Shown here: piece by piece, positions 30,146-37,883 of the stretch
How positions within the stretch are numbered: the first letter of the stretch is position 1
How the letters are laid out: every line of letters begins with the position of its first letter
Source of the DNA: an uncultured Opitutia bacterium
GTDB lineage: Bacteria; Verrucomicrobiota; Verrucomicrobiia; Opitutales; UBA953
Length of the DNA stretch: 64,000 nt
Reading direction: 5' to 3'
Assembly: GCA_903840355.1 (NCBI GenBank)
Contig: CAIMFJ010000008.1
Coordinates: 124,001 to 188,000 of the forward strand
Made by a program: the position numbers and the translations under genes
The notes under the pieces: model-generated
The model's input: only the letters and a program-made list of their open reading frames with translations
What the model was told of the DNA's origin: nothing
Databases searched by the model: none

Positions 30146-31180
30146 ATGCCGGTGCTCGACCAAATTTTAGCGCAGGACCTCCTCCCTGATAAAGCCATCC
30201 GGTGGGGTATTCGGTCTTTATTAAAGAAACGTCTGAAGGATGAACGTGCCGAGGACGGCATCACGAGATCACTCAAAGTTGATCGCTTTGCGGGAGAATT
30301 ACGCACGATGCCCGTGGCGATTGAAACTCAAGCCGCCAATGACCAACACTATGAGGTCCCCGCGGCCTTGTATCAAAACTGTCTCGGCCCCCGACTCAAA
30401 TACTCGTCCTGTTATTATGTCACCGGCCAAGAGTCCCTCGCGGAAGCAGAGGAAGCGATGTTGGCGCTGACTTGCCAACGGGCGGAATTAGCCAATGGCC
30501 AAGAAATCTTAGAACTCGGTTGTGGCTGGGGATCGCTCACCCTGTGGATGGCCGAGCACTACCCTCAAGCCCGCATTACCGCAGTTTCCAACTCCGCCTC
30601 CCAACGGGCCTATATTGAAGGTCAATGTGCCCAGCGCGGTTTTAAAAATGTCCAGATTATCACCTGTGACATGAATCACTTCTCCTCGGCAGCAGGGCGC
30701 TTTGACCGGGTCGTTTCCGTTGAGATGTTCGAACACATGAAAAATTGGGCCGAACTGATGCGTCGCATCGCTCATTGGCTCAAACCGCGCGGCAAATTGT
30801 TTTTCCACGTCTTCACGCACCGCGACTGTGCGTACCATTTTCAATCCAAAGACGGTAGCGACTGGATGTCGCGACACTTCTTCACCGGCGGCATCATGCC
30901 ATCGAACTGCCTCGCCAGTCGCTTCCAAGACGACCTGAACCTCGAAACCCAGTGGGAAGTTCCGGGCCGGCACTACGGCCAAACTGCCGAACACTGGTTA
31001 CAAAACTTTGATAAGAATCGGGATAAAGTCATGCCCGTCTTAGCCGCCACCTACGGTGCCAACCAAGCTCGCAAGTGGTTCGCCTATTGGCGGATTTTCT
31101 TTATGGCCTGTGCCGAACTGTGGAATTTCCGTGAAGGTACGGAGTGGATGGTGTGCCATTACCGTTTCACCAAGAAATAA
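30146..31180 (+). CDS. CFA-synthase-like SAM methyltransferase (second copy)
   Basis: A 344-residue methyltransferase of a different branch from the first copy. It has TQAANDQHYEVPAALY, the intact YSSCYY with Cys89, SAM motif ELGCGWGSLT from about 123 and EMFEHM at 193-198, the last matching canonical Cfa. It lacks the long N-terminal lipid-binding domain. Close relatives are annotated either as CFA-like or as coclaurine N-methyltransferase-like; alkaloid chemistry is unlikely here. It is the last clear member of the plus-strand lipid genes, 47 nt after DUF1295. Confidence 0.86.
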   Translation: MPVLDQILAQDLLPDKAIRWGIRSLLKKRLKDERAEDGITRSLKVDRFAGELRTMPVAIETQAANDQHYEVPAALYQNCLGPRLKYSSCYYVTGQESLAEAEEAMLALTCQRAELANGQEILELGCGWGSLTLWMAEHYPQARITAVSNSASQRAYIEGQCAQRGFKNVQIITCDMNHFSSAAGRFDRVVSVEMFEHMKNWAELMRRIAHWLKPRGKLFFHVFTHRDCAYHFQSKDGSDWMSRHFFTGGIMPSNCLASRFQDDLNLETQWEVPGRHYGQTAEHWLQNFDKNRDKVMPVLAATYGANQARKWFAYWRIFFMACAELWNFREGTEWMVCHYRFTKK

Positions 31181-31231
31181 TCGACGAGTCCGCGTTTGCC
31201 TCCGAAGGCCGGGCGTGCTTGTTTTGCAGGC

Positions 31232-32161
31232 ATGGAGAGTTTTACCGCAAACGGAGTTCCCCTTGAACGCTGGAAAGTTGGCGCCGCCACTTACGAGACC
31301 TGCCTCACTCGGGGTGCTCGTCTATTACGCTGGGATTTAGACATCCCCGGTGGCCGACGCCAAATCCTCCATTGGCCAGCCGAAGGTTCACTGGATTTAG
31401 ATAAAATCGGTCACGTACGCGGCGGCAATCCCATTCTCTTCCCCTTCATGGGCCGCAATTATTGCGACGGCGAAAAGTTCGCGTGGCGAGCCTCCGATGG
31501 GGTAAAACGGCCCATGCCGCAGCATGGCTTCGCTCGTGACACGGAATTTAAAATCGTCGAACACAGCGCCAAACATGCGGTGGTTGAACTCGTCCCGAAT
31601 GCCCACACCCAGGCGTGTTACCCTTTTCACTATCGTTTCCGGATTCGCTTTGATTTCTTAGAGTTGTTTTTACGCATCACCTTCGAACTCACCAACGAAG
31701 ATCACCAGAACATCCCTTGGTGTGCCGGGCATCACTTTTACTTCACCCTCCCTTGGCACGCGGGCTTACAACGCCGCGATTACCGCGTTAAAATTCCGTC
31801 GAAAAAACAATGGCGCCATGCCGCCGACGGCAAACTCGTGCCCTTTGCCGATTTCAAAGGCACCACGGAAATCAATTTCGACAACCCCGCACTCTCCGAC
31901 TGCATCTTCACCAACCTAAAAGCCTCCACGGTACAATTCGGCCCGAAGTCGGGGGAAGAAGATATCACCGTAAAAGTCGGCGAAGAAGCCATCCCGGGAC
32001 CTTGGGCGACGATTGTCACCTGGACCTCGGATCCAGAAGCAGCCTTCTACTGCATTGAACCCTGGATGGGCCCACCGAATAGTCCGGAGCATAAAAACGG
32101 GCTCCACTTCGTGGAACCCGGAAAGTCTGATACCTTTGTTACTGAGGTATCTTTGATGTAA
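31232..32161 (+). CDS. Aldose epimerase family protein
   Basis: A 309-residue galactose-mutarotase-fold protein with GGNPILFPFMGR, the catalytic-type histidine in PQHGFARD, AGHHFYFTLP and the C-terminal EPWMGPPNS. Members interconvert sugar anomers, sometimes hexose-6-phosphates. The ATG at 31232 gives the normal family start; an upstream TTG (31196) would add twelve residues without support. It stands 51 nt after the second methyltransferase and may or may not share its transcript. Confidence 0.85.
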   Translation: MESFTANGVPLERWKVGAATYETCLTRGARLLRWDLDIPGGRRQILHWPAEGSLDLDKIGHVRGGNPILFPFMGRNYCDGEKFAWRASDGVKRPMPQHGFARDTEFKIVEHSAKHAVVELVPNAHTQACYPFHYRFRIRFDFLELFLRITFELTNEDHQNIPWCAGHHFYFTLPWHAGLQRRDYRVKIPSKKQWRHAADGKLVPFADFKGTTEINFDNPALSDCIFTNLKASTVQFGPKSGEEDITVKVGEEAIPGPWATIVTWTSDPEAAFYCIEPWMGPPNSPEHKNGLHFVEPGKSDTFVTEVSLM

Positions 32162-32170
32162 GCAAATCGC

Positions 32171-32437
32171 TTACTTGTTACCAGGATTGCTGATTGGCAA
32201 ATTGCCCGTCGACTTCTTTTTCTTAGCGGGAGCGGGAGCAGGCGTCGTGTTATTCGTCGCCACGGGAGCAGGCGTGGTCGTCGTAGTCGTGGGGGTCACC
32301 ACAGGGGTGAGGCCAGCCGCAGGGAGCGTATTCCCATCAAAACCACCATCGGTCACTGGGCTAGGGCCTTTTTTGGGTCCCATGCAGGAGGTGAGAGCGA
32401 TTGCTAAAACAGAGGAAACGATCAGGTTGCGTACCAT
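32171..32437 (-). CDS. Small Thr/Pro-rich lipoprotein
   Basis: An 88-residue protein with a signal sequence and lipobox LTSC near residue 18, so it is probably anchored by lipid in the periplasm-facing membrane. The mature part is low complexity: a threonine run (TPTTTTTTPAP), alternating alanine/proline and a lysine cluster (KKKKS). No domain is recognisable. It is divergent from the phosphatase gene, 36 nt apart. Confidence 0.72.
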   Translation of the reverse strand: MVRNLIVSSVLAIALTSCMGPKKGPSPVTDGGFDGNTLPAAGLTPVVTPTTTTTTPAPVATNNTTPAPAPAKKKKSTGNLPISNPGNK

Positions 32438-32473
32438 GGCTGTAGGTTTAAGGTTAGGGGGACTTTACTACGC

Positions 32474-32941
32474 ATGACGCATCGCACAAGCGCAGATTCT
32501 CATCCCTTGGTCTTGTTTATCTGCACCGGCAACTTCTACCGCAGTCGGCACGCCGAGGCCTATTTTAATTGGCATGCTACGCAGCAAAACCTGCCCGTTC
32601 GGGCCTTTTCACGGGGACTTTTAACGTCATTAGTCGCCGACGAACCGACGCTGCTATCAGTTAATACCGAGAAAAGACTCCGAGAACTAGGCATCCCGCT
32701 CCACTTAACGGGCTCGAGTCCAACTCAGTTACAGCCCGAGGACCTGATGAAAGCCCACAAGGCCATCGCCCTCAAACGCGATGAACACTATGAAATGATG
32801 CAGCTTTCGCACCCCGAATGGGCGGATCGCATCGATTACTGGACGGTGCATGACATCGACTTTTTGGACCCCAAGCACGCCCTTCCCCAAATCGAAGCAC
32901 AAGTGCATCGATTGGTAGAAGAGTTTAAGTTAAGAACTTAA
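32474..32941 (+). CDS. Low-molecular-weight tyrosine phosphatase / ArsC-like protein
   Basis: A 155-residue protein with the P-loop FICTGNFYRSRHAE: nucleophile Cys17, CX5R closed by Arg23, then Ser24. The YWTVHDIDFLDP segment near 127-138 supplies the acidic residue expected in this fold. The family covers protein-tyrosine phosphatases and arsenate reductases; no second redox cysteine pair is evident, so a phosphatase is more likely. Its TAA stop shares TTAA with convergent desaturase 2. Confidence 0.83.
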   Translation: MTHRTSADSHPLVLFICTGNFYRSRHAEAYFNWHATQQNLPVRAFSRGLLTSLVADEPTLLSVNTEKRLRELGIPLHLTGSSPTQLQPEDLMKAHKAIALKRDEHYEMMQLSHPEWADRIDYWTVHDIDFLDPKHALPQIEAQVHRLVEEFKLRT

Positions 32942-34101
32942 GCGGCCGAACCAGCGGCGCGGCGTAAGTTCTCGAGGTAACCAGCGGCCTCGTTCAGCAT
33001 CGCACGTAACTCAACCATCGTCTCGTGAGCGACCTCGGCCTTATTGGCTGCAGCTTCGCGCAGGGCTTCGGCACGCACGCCTAATTCCTTCGCTAACTCG
33101 TGAGCAGCAGCGATGGTCTTCTCCTTCAGTTGACGTTTATGCGCGTCTAAAGCTTTGGCTAAATTGTCGATATCACGACCGAGGGTCAGGCTCTTTTCCT
33201 TGAGCTCGGCAGCCATGATACGCGAATCAGGCACACGACGTAATTCTTCGGCTAAACCCACTTTCGAAAGCGTCCAGATGATCCACTTCGTCGGATCGAA
33301 CTGCCAGGCTTTCACGCCGTTGCGGTAATCATGCTGAAACTCGTGGTGGTAATTATGGTAGCCTTCACCGAACGTCAGCAACGCCACGATAGCGCTATCG
33401 CGAGCACTGTGCGTGGTCGAATAAGGCTGACGACCAACCATGTGACAAAGCGAATTAATACAGAACGTACCCTGCTGAACCACCACCGTGCGCAAAAGGC
33501 CGGCGATTAAGAAGGCGGCCAAAGCCGTCATCCCAGGGTGTTCAAACCCGCGCAACGTGGCGTAGCTCCAACCTAAAACCGCAGGCATGATAAAGCCCAC
33601 CACGAGACCAATCCATTGCACATAGCGGTGCTGCCACATGACCAGAGGATCGGCTTCTAAGTCCTTCACGTTATTGACGGGAGGCTTAGGTTTAAGGCGG
33701 AAAAGCAACCAGCCGATGTGGGCGTAGAAGAAACCCTTCGAAATATCATAAGGATCTTCATCTTCATCCACGTGTTTGTGGTGAATCCGGTGATCGGCAG
33801 ACCAGTCTAAGATGGAGTTCTCAAACGAAGCCGCGCCGAACAACGCCACGAAAAGCTTCACCGGCCACTTCGCCTTAAACGAAAGGTGCGAGAAGAGGCG
33901 GTGATATCCGAGGGTGATGCTGAAGCCCGTGGCGTAGTAGTAAAAAATAGCTAATGGCCAGATAAAGCCCCAGCCCTCTACTTGGGAGTACTTAGTCCAC
34001 AGGAACCATGGTACAACGGTGAGTGACAATAAAGCCGTGCCGATCAGGAAGATCGAGGTGACCCATTCGATGCGATAAATTGGGAAGTTTTTGAACTTCA
34101 T
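32938..34101 (-). CDS. Acyl-CoA desaturase with C-terminal helical tail (second copy)
   Basis: A 387-residue membrane desaturase with histidine boxes HRLFSH (67-72), HRIHHKH (104-110) and GEGYHNYHH (245-253). It is not a close copy of the desaturase at 22630. The core ends near residue 295 and is followed by ~90 residues of alanine/lysine/glutamate-rich helix (LAKALDAHKRQLKEKTIAAA and onward), which should form a coiled coil or amphipathic helix. Such a tail is not part of the family core. It is transcribed alone from the 113-nt gap before the next gene. Confidence 0.93.
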   Translation of the reverse strand: MKFKNFPIYRIEWVTSIFLIGTALLSLTVVPWFLWTKYSQVEGWGFIWPLAIFYYYATGFSITLGYHRLFSHLSFKAKWPVKLFVALFGAASFENSILDWSADHRIHHKHVDEDEDPYDISKGFFYAHIGWLLFRLKPKPPVNNVKDLEADPLVMWQHRYVQWIGLVVGFIMPAVLGWSYATLRGFEHPGMTALAAFLIAGLLRTVVVQQGTFCINSLCHMVGRQPYSTTHSARDSAIVALLTFGEGYHNYHHEFQHDYRNGVKAWQFDPTKWIIWTLSKVGLAEELRRVPDSRIMAAELKEKSLTLGRDIDNLAKALDAHKRQLKEKTIAAAHELAKELGVRAEALREAAANKAEVAHETMVELRAMLNEAAGYLENLRRAAGSAA

Positions 34102-34214
34102 AAAGGTGTACTATGGATAACGAATTCGGTGAAGCGAGCGCAAAGAAACCTTATAAAAGGCTAATTAAAGCGAATCTAAGGCAATTCTTAAGTATTTCTA
34201 TCGCAAAGCAAAAA

Positions 34215-34652
34215 TTAACTCGAACGACGGCGTCCCAGGGTGTTCTTCACCGCCAGCACCCGCACCGGCTCCCGCGTCTTAATCCACACGTCGCGTTCTT
34301 TTAATAATTTAGTGGGCAAACTCTGACAGGCATCGCCAAACGATGACACCGGCAGGCGTTGCCCTTTAGGTGAACCATTAAACGTACCAGCGACTTCCGA
34401 AATCTTGGCGGCCACTTCGCGGGGATCATCGTCTTCTAAAATCTGCACCACCCAACCCACCAAGTCCTTGGGCAAGCCCTCTTCAGGCTCGCTCACCAAA
34501 ACGACGTGTTGCTTCTTCGCAGGCTTCTCGCGCTCAACCACGTCTTCGGCCGCCGCCTCGCGAATCTGATTCAAAATCGTCGCCGAAAGGCGTACATCGA
34601 CGCCATTCTCACGCAACACACGCTGCACTAGTTCAATATCGACCTTAGCCAT
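34215..34652 (-). CDS. Uncharacterised 145-residue protein
   Basis: I do not recognise this protein. It is soluble, acidic in the middle and basic at the end, with a predicted helical N-terminus (AKVDIELVQRVLRENGVDV), a KKQHVVLVSEPEEGL strand-like segment and a C-terminal RVLAVKNTLGRRRSS. No catalytic motif is visible. A strong Shine-Dalgarno site (GGAGG, 4-5 nt before the ATG at 34652) supports it as a real, well-translated gene. Neighbours are unrelated in function. Confidence 0.7.
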   Translation of the reverse strand: MAKVDIELVQRVLRENGVDVRLSATILNQIREAAAEDVVEREKPAKKQHVVLVSEPEEGLPKDLVGWVVQILEDDDPREVAAKISEVAGTFNGSPKGQRLPVSSFGDACQSLPTKLLKERDVWIKTREPVRVLAVKNTLGRRRSS

Positions 34653-34772
34653 AAGTCCTCCAGTCAGAAGGACGAATCGCCAACTGGAAAGAACGAGTTA
34701 TTCCCAATAAAACCTCCTAAATCCCCCCTAAGCCATTGCACCAACAACCCTAAATGGCCTTATTTAAACCAC

Positions 34773-35384
34773 ATGCCTCAACCCTCTAAAGTCCTTGGCA
34801 AAGCTTGGGCCGACGAACAACGCACCCTCCGCGTTGCCAAACTTCAAGTGGCCCTGCGCGAACTACTCGCGACGTCGCCCCACTTTACCTTCGAAATCGG
34901 CTGCGGCCACGGCCACTGGTTAACCGCTTACGCCCAAAAGTTTCCGGAGAAATTTTGCCTAGGCATCGACCTCATCACCACCCGGGTAGAACGTTCGGTA
35001 CGCAAACAAACCATCGGCCAAATCAATAACGTTCACTTCCTGAAAGCTGAAGCAACGGAACTACTCGACGCCCTCTCGCCAGAGCATCAGCTGAACGAAA
35101 TTTTCATCCTCTACCCCGATCCTTGGCCTAAAACAAAACATCATAAAAATCGTTTTATAAATCAGGAAAACCTCGCGCGCTTAGCTAAACACGCCCCAAA
35201 CGGAGCCAAATTGCATTTTCGCACGGATGATTTAGATTATTATCAGTGGACGTTAGAGCATCTCAAACAAAACCCGGACTGGAAACTTTTGGAAACGGAA
35301 GCATGGCCGTTTGAGCGCACCACGTTTTTTGAAGAGCGGATGAAAGCAAAACGCGACTTGATTACCGAAAAACATTCGGCGTAG
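34773..35384 (+). CDS. trmB: tRNA (guanine-46-N7)-methyltransferase TrmB
   Basis: TrmB makes m7G46 in the tRNA variable loop. The 203-residue protein has SAM motif EIGCGHGHWL near residue 40, the family signature LYPDPWPKTKHHKNRF, FRTDDLDYYQW and the final TTFFEERMKAKRDL. Length is normal. It stands alone between the uncharacterised gene and pyruvate kinase. Confidence 0.95.
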   Translation: MPQPSKVLGKAWADEQRTLRVAKLQVALRELLATSPHFTFEIGCGHGHWLTAYAQKFPEKFCLGIDLITTRVERSVRKQTIGQINNVHFLKAEATELLDALSPEHQLNEIFILYPDPWPKTKHHKNRFINQENLARLAKHAPNGAKLHFRTDDLDYYQWTLEHLKQNPDWKLLETEAWPFERTTFFEERMKAKRDLITEKHSA

Positions 35385-35453
35385 TTAGAGGGTTTTTCAT
35401 CAGTTTGCCTAATTGGCCTCAGTAAAATTACTGGGAGTTTCCTTGCTTATTAA

Positions 35454-36908
35454 ATGGTCATAACTACTCATAAAACCGTGAAGCCATTTCGCCATACTCG
35501 CATCACATTTACCATCGGGCCTGCCACCGAGTCGGAAGAGCGTCTCGAGGCTGTCATCGCCGCCGGCGCCGATGTCGTCCGTTTAAACATGGCCCATGCA
35601 GATCATGCCTGGGTGCGTGCCACGGTCGAACGTGTCCGCAAGGTAAGCCAGCGGATGAAAAAGGAGCTGGCAATTATGATGGATATCAAAGGCCCCGAAA
35701 TCCGTACCGGAGCCCGGACGGAAGCCGCCCAACTCAAAGTCGGTCAATTAGTCGATGTGACCAGTGACCCCAGCACCCCCTCGGAAGACGGCATTTTAGT
35801 CATCCCTACCAACTACCCTCAGATGATTTCGGCTGTGCCTGTCGACGGCATCGTCCTCGTGGACAACGGTCTGATTCAATTGCGCGTACTGGCTCAAAAG
35901 TCTGACCGCTTACGCTGTAAGGTCGAACAGCCCGGCCCCCTCGGAAGCCGCCGCCACATCAACCTCCCTGGCGTCAAAGTCCAACTCCCCGCCCTGACCG
36001 ATAAAGACCGGGCTGATGTGGCCGTAGGCTGTGAAGTCGGCGTGGATTACTTCGCCCTTTCTTTTGTTCGCGAAGCCAACGACGTCGTCTCGCTGCGAGG
36101 CCTTCTTTTAGAACATCACTCCAAGGCTCAGATCATTGCTAAGATTGAAGACCAATCGGCCATTGAGCACCTCGGTGCCATTCTCCAAGCCACCGACGCC
36201 TTGATGGTCGCACGCGGTGACCTCGGAATTGAAATTCCTTACGAGACCTTACCTCAAGTACAACGCAAGGCCGTCGCGATGGCTATCGTCGCCCGCAAAC
36301 CCGTCATCGTGGCCACGCACATGTTGGAATCGATGATTCAAAACCCAGTGCCCACTCGGGCCGAGGTAACCGACGTTTCTAATGCGGTGCTTGAATTAGC
36401 TGACTCCGTGATGCTCTCGGGTGAAACCACGACCGGACAACACCCCGTGCGCTGTGTCGAAGTGATGGCCAAAATCGCCGTCACCACCGAACAAGATTTG
36501 CCGCGCGTACTCACACCCGAACAGCCCAATGACACGCCCAAAGTTAAACTACTGCGAGCCGCGGCGAGCCTTGCCCAAGACTTAGGCAATGCAGGCATCA
36601 TTGCCTTCACACGTAATGGTGACGTCCCCCGCACCCTCTCCTCGCTACGCGTCACGGGCTGCCCGATTTACGCTTTCATGGAAGAAGGGCATGTACACCG
36701 CAAAATGGGCTTACTTTGGGGCGTGAAATCTTTCCAAGTTAAATTCAGTGCCAAGGCGGAGGATAATATCACTCAAGCCCTCATTTTACTGCGCAATCAA
36801 GGCTACTGCATCCCTGGACAAATATTGGTAATCGTGACGAATGTGATCCTCGGACCACAAGTCATCGATAGTATCCAATTGCGCACCGTCCCTGCCGTCG
36901 AAGCTTAA
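35454..36908 (+). CDS. pyk: Pyruvate kinase
   Basis: Pyruvate kinase makes ATP and pyruvate from phosphoenolpyruvate and ADP. The 484-residue protein has the (beta/alpha)8 core with IMMDIKGPEIRTG, IIAKIEDQSAIEHL (active-site Lys), VARGDLGIEIP and MLESMIQNPVPTRAEV. The usual NFSH after 'RLN' reads NMAH and the usual DTKGPE reads DIKGPE. Those two positions normally help bind K+, so the cation requirement may differ. The C-terminal domain is complete. Its TAA stop shares TTAA with the convergent dehydrogenase. Confidence 0.93.
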   Translation: MVITTHKTVKPFRHTRITFTIGPATESEERLEAVIAAGADVVRLNMAHADHAWVRATVERVRKVSQRMKKELAIMMDIKGPEIRTGARTEAAQLKVGQLVDVTSDPSTPSEDGILVIPTNYPQMISAVPVDGIVLVDNGLIQLRVLAQKSDRLRCKVEQPGPLGSRRHINLPGVKVQLPALTDKDRADVAVGCEVGVDYFALSFVREANDVVSLRGLLLEHHSKAQIIAKIEDQSAIEHLGAILQATDALMVARGDLGIEIPYETLPQVQRKAVAMAIVARKPVIVATHMLESMIQNPVPTRAEVTDVSNAVLELADSVMLSGETTTGQHPVRCVEVMAKIAVTTEQDLPRVLTPEQPNDTPKVKLLRAAASLAQDLGNAGIIAFTRNGDVPRTLSSLRVTGCPIYAFMEEGHVHRKMGLLWGVKSFQVKFSAKAEDNITQALILLRNQGYCIPGQILVIVTNVILGPQVIDSIQLRTVPAVEA

Positions 36909-37771
36909 CGGAGTTCGAAGTAGCGTCGGGCTAAAGCCTGCGTACCCAAGTCGCCCTGGCCTGCCGCCACGACTTGGTCGTATAACTTCGCCGCCAACTC
37001 TAAGCCGGGCAACTGAATCTTCTGCTCTCGAGCCACGTCTAAGGCCAAACCGATGTCCTTGACGAAATGTTTAACGTAAAACCCGGGCGCAAAATCGCCC
37101 TTCAAGACACGCGGGGCTAAATTCAACAGGGCCCAACTCGAAGCGCCGCCGCCGGAAATGGATTGGAGCGTGGTTTCTAAATTCAACCCCGTCGCATGGG
37201 CAAAGGCCAAGGCTTCCGACATCGCAATCATCCCCGAAGCAATGCCGATTTGATTCGCTAACTTGCAAAGCTGACCAGTGCCAGGTCCGCCCTGCAACAC
37301 GATGGTTTTACCCATCGCCGCAAACAACGGCTTTACGGCCTCAAAGTCTGGAGCAGCTCCGCCGACCATAATCGTTAACGTGGCCTCGCGCGCACCGCGA
37401 TCACCGCCCGACACAGGTCCATCTAACGCCGCACAGCCGCGAGCTTGCGCGGCTTGGGCTAATTCACGAGCCAAAGCCGGACTAGAAGTCGTCATATCAA
37501 TCAGGATACACCCTTGCGCAGCGGTGGTTAAAAAGCCCTGAGGCCCGCGCCAAACTTCATCGACGTCTTGAGGGTAACCGACCATCGAGATGGCTACTTG
37601 GGCCCCGCGACAAGCCTCGGCCGGGGTATCAGCCCACTTAGCTCCGGCCTGTAGTAAATCTTCCGCCTTAGCTTTGGTACGCGTGGAGACCACCACTTCA
37701 TGCCCGGCTTTTAAAAGATGACCAGCCATACTTTTGCCCATGACCCCGGTGCCGACAAATGCGATTTTCAT
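36905..37771 (-). CDS. NAD(P)-dependent 3-hydroxyisobutyrate dehydrogenase family enzyme
   Basis: A 288-residue beta-hydroxyacid dehydrogenase with the dinucleotide motif GTGVMG at residues 7-12, the substrate signature DGPVSGGDRGA and the catalytic lysine in GQLCKLANQIG. STRTKAKAEDL after the second strand suggests NADP preference, since basic residues follow. Members act on 3-hydroxyisobutyrate, tartronate semialdehyde or succinic semialdehyde; the substrate cannot be decided here. Confidence 0.88.
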   Translation of the reverse strand: MKIAFVGTGVMGKSMAGHLLKAGHEVVVSTRTKAKAEDLLQAGAKWADTPAEACRGAQVAISMVGYPQDVDEVWRGPQGFLTTAAQGCILIDMTTSSPALARELAQAAQARGCAALDGPVSGGDRGAREATLTIMVGGAAPDFEAVKPLFAAMGKTIVLQGGPGTGQLCKLANQIGIASGMIAMSEALAFAHATGLNLETTLQSISGGGASSWALLNLAPRVLKGDFAPGFYVKHFVKDIGLALDVAREQKIQLPGLELAAKLYDQVVAAGQGDLGTQALARRYFELR

Positions 37772-37883
37772 AATCCAAACTAAATTAAGGTTTTTTCTAA
37801 ACTCGACCTAAAATTAAACTTCGCGATGCTGACACCTCGTTACGCAACCCGGCGGTCGTCCTCCTTCGACCTTCCTTCACCCT

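Noticed and set aside
30101-31190. Identical 10-mer TCGACGAGTC right after the stops of DUF1295 (30101-30110) and the second methyltransferase (31181-31190)
   Set aside because: Two copies of a 10-mer found after the fact can occur by chance, it has no symmetry typical of an operator, and no third copy was noticed.
35420-35433. Short palindrome CAGTAAAATTACTG upstream of pyk
   Set aside because: Arms of six bases in AT-rich sequence are common by chance; there is no second site or known regulator to support an operator.
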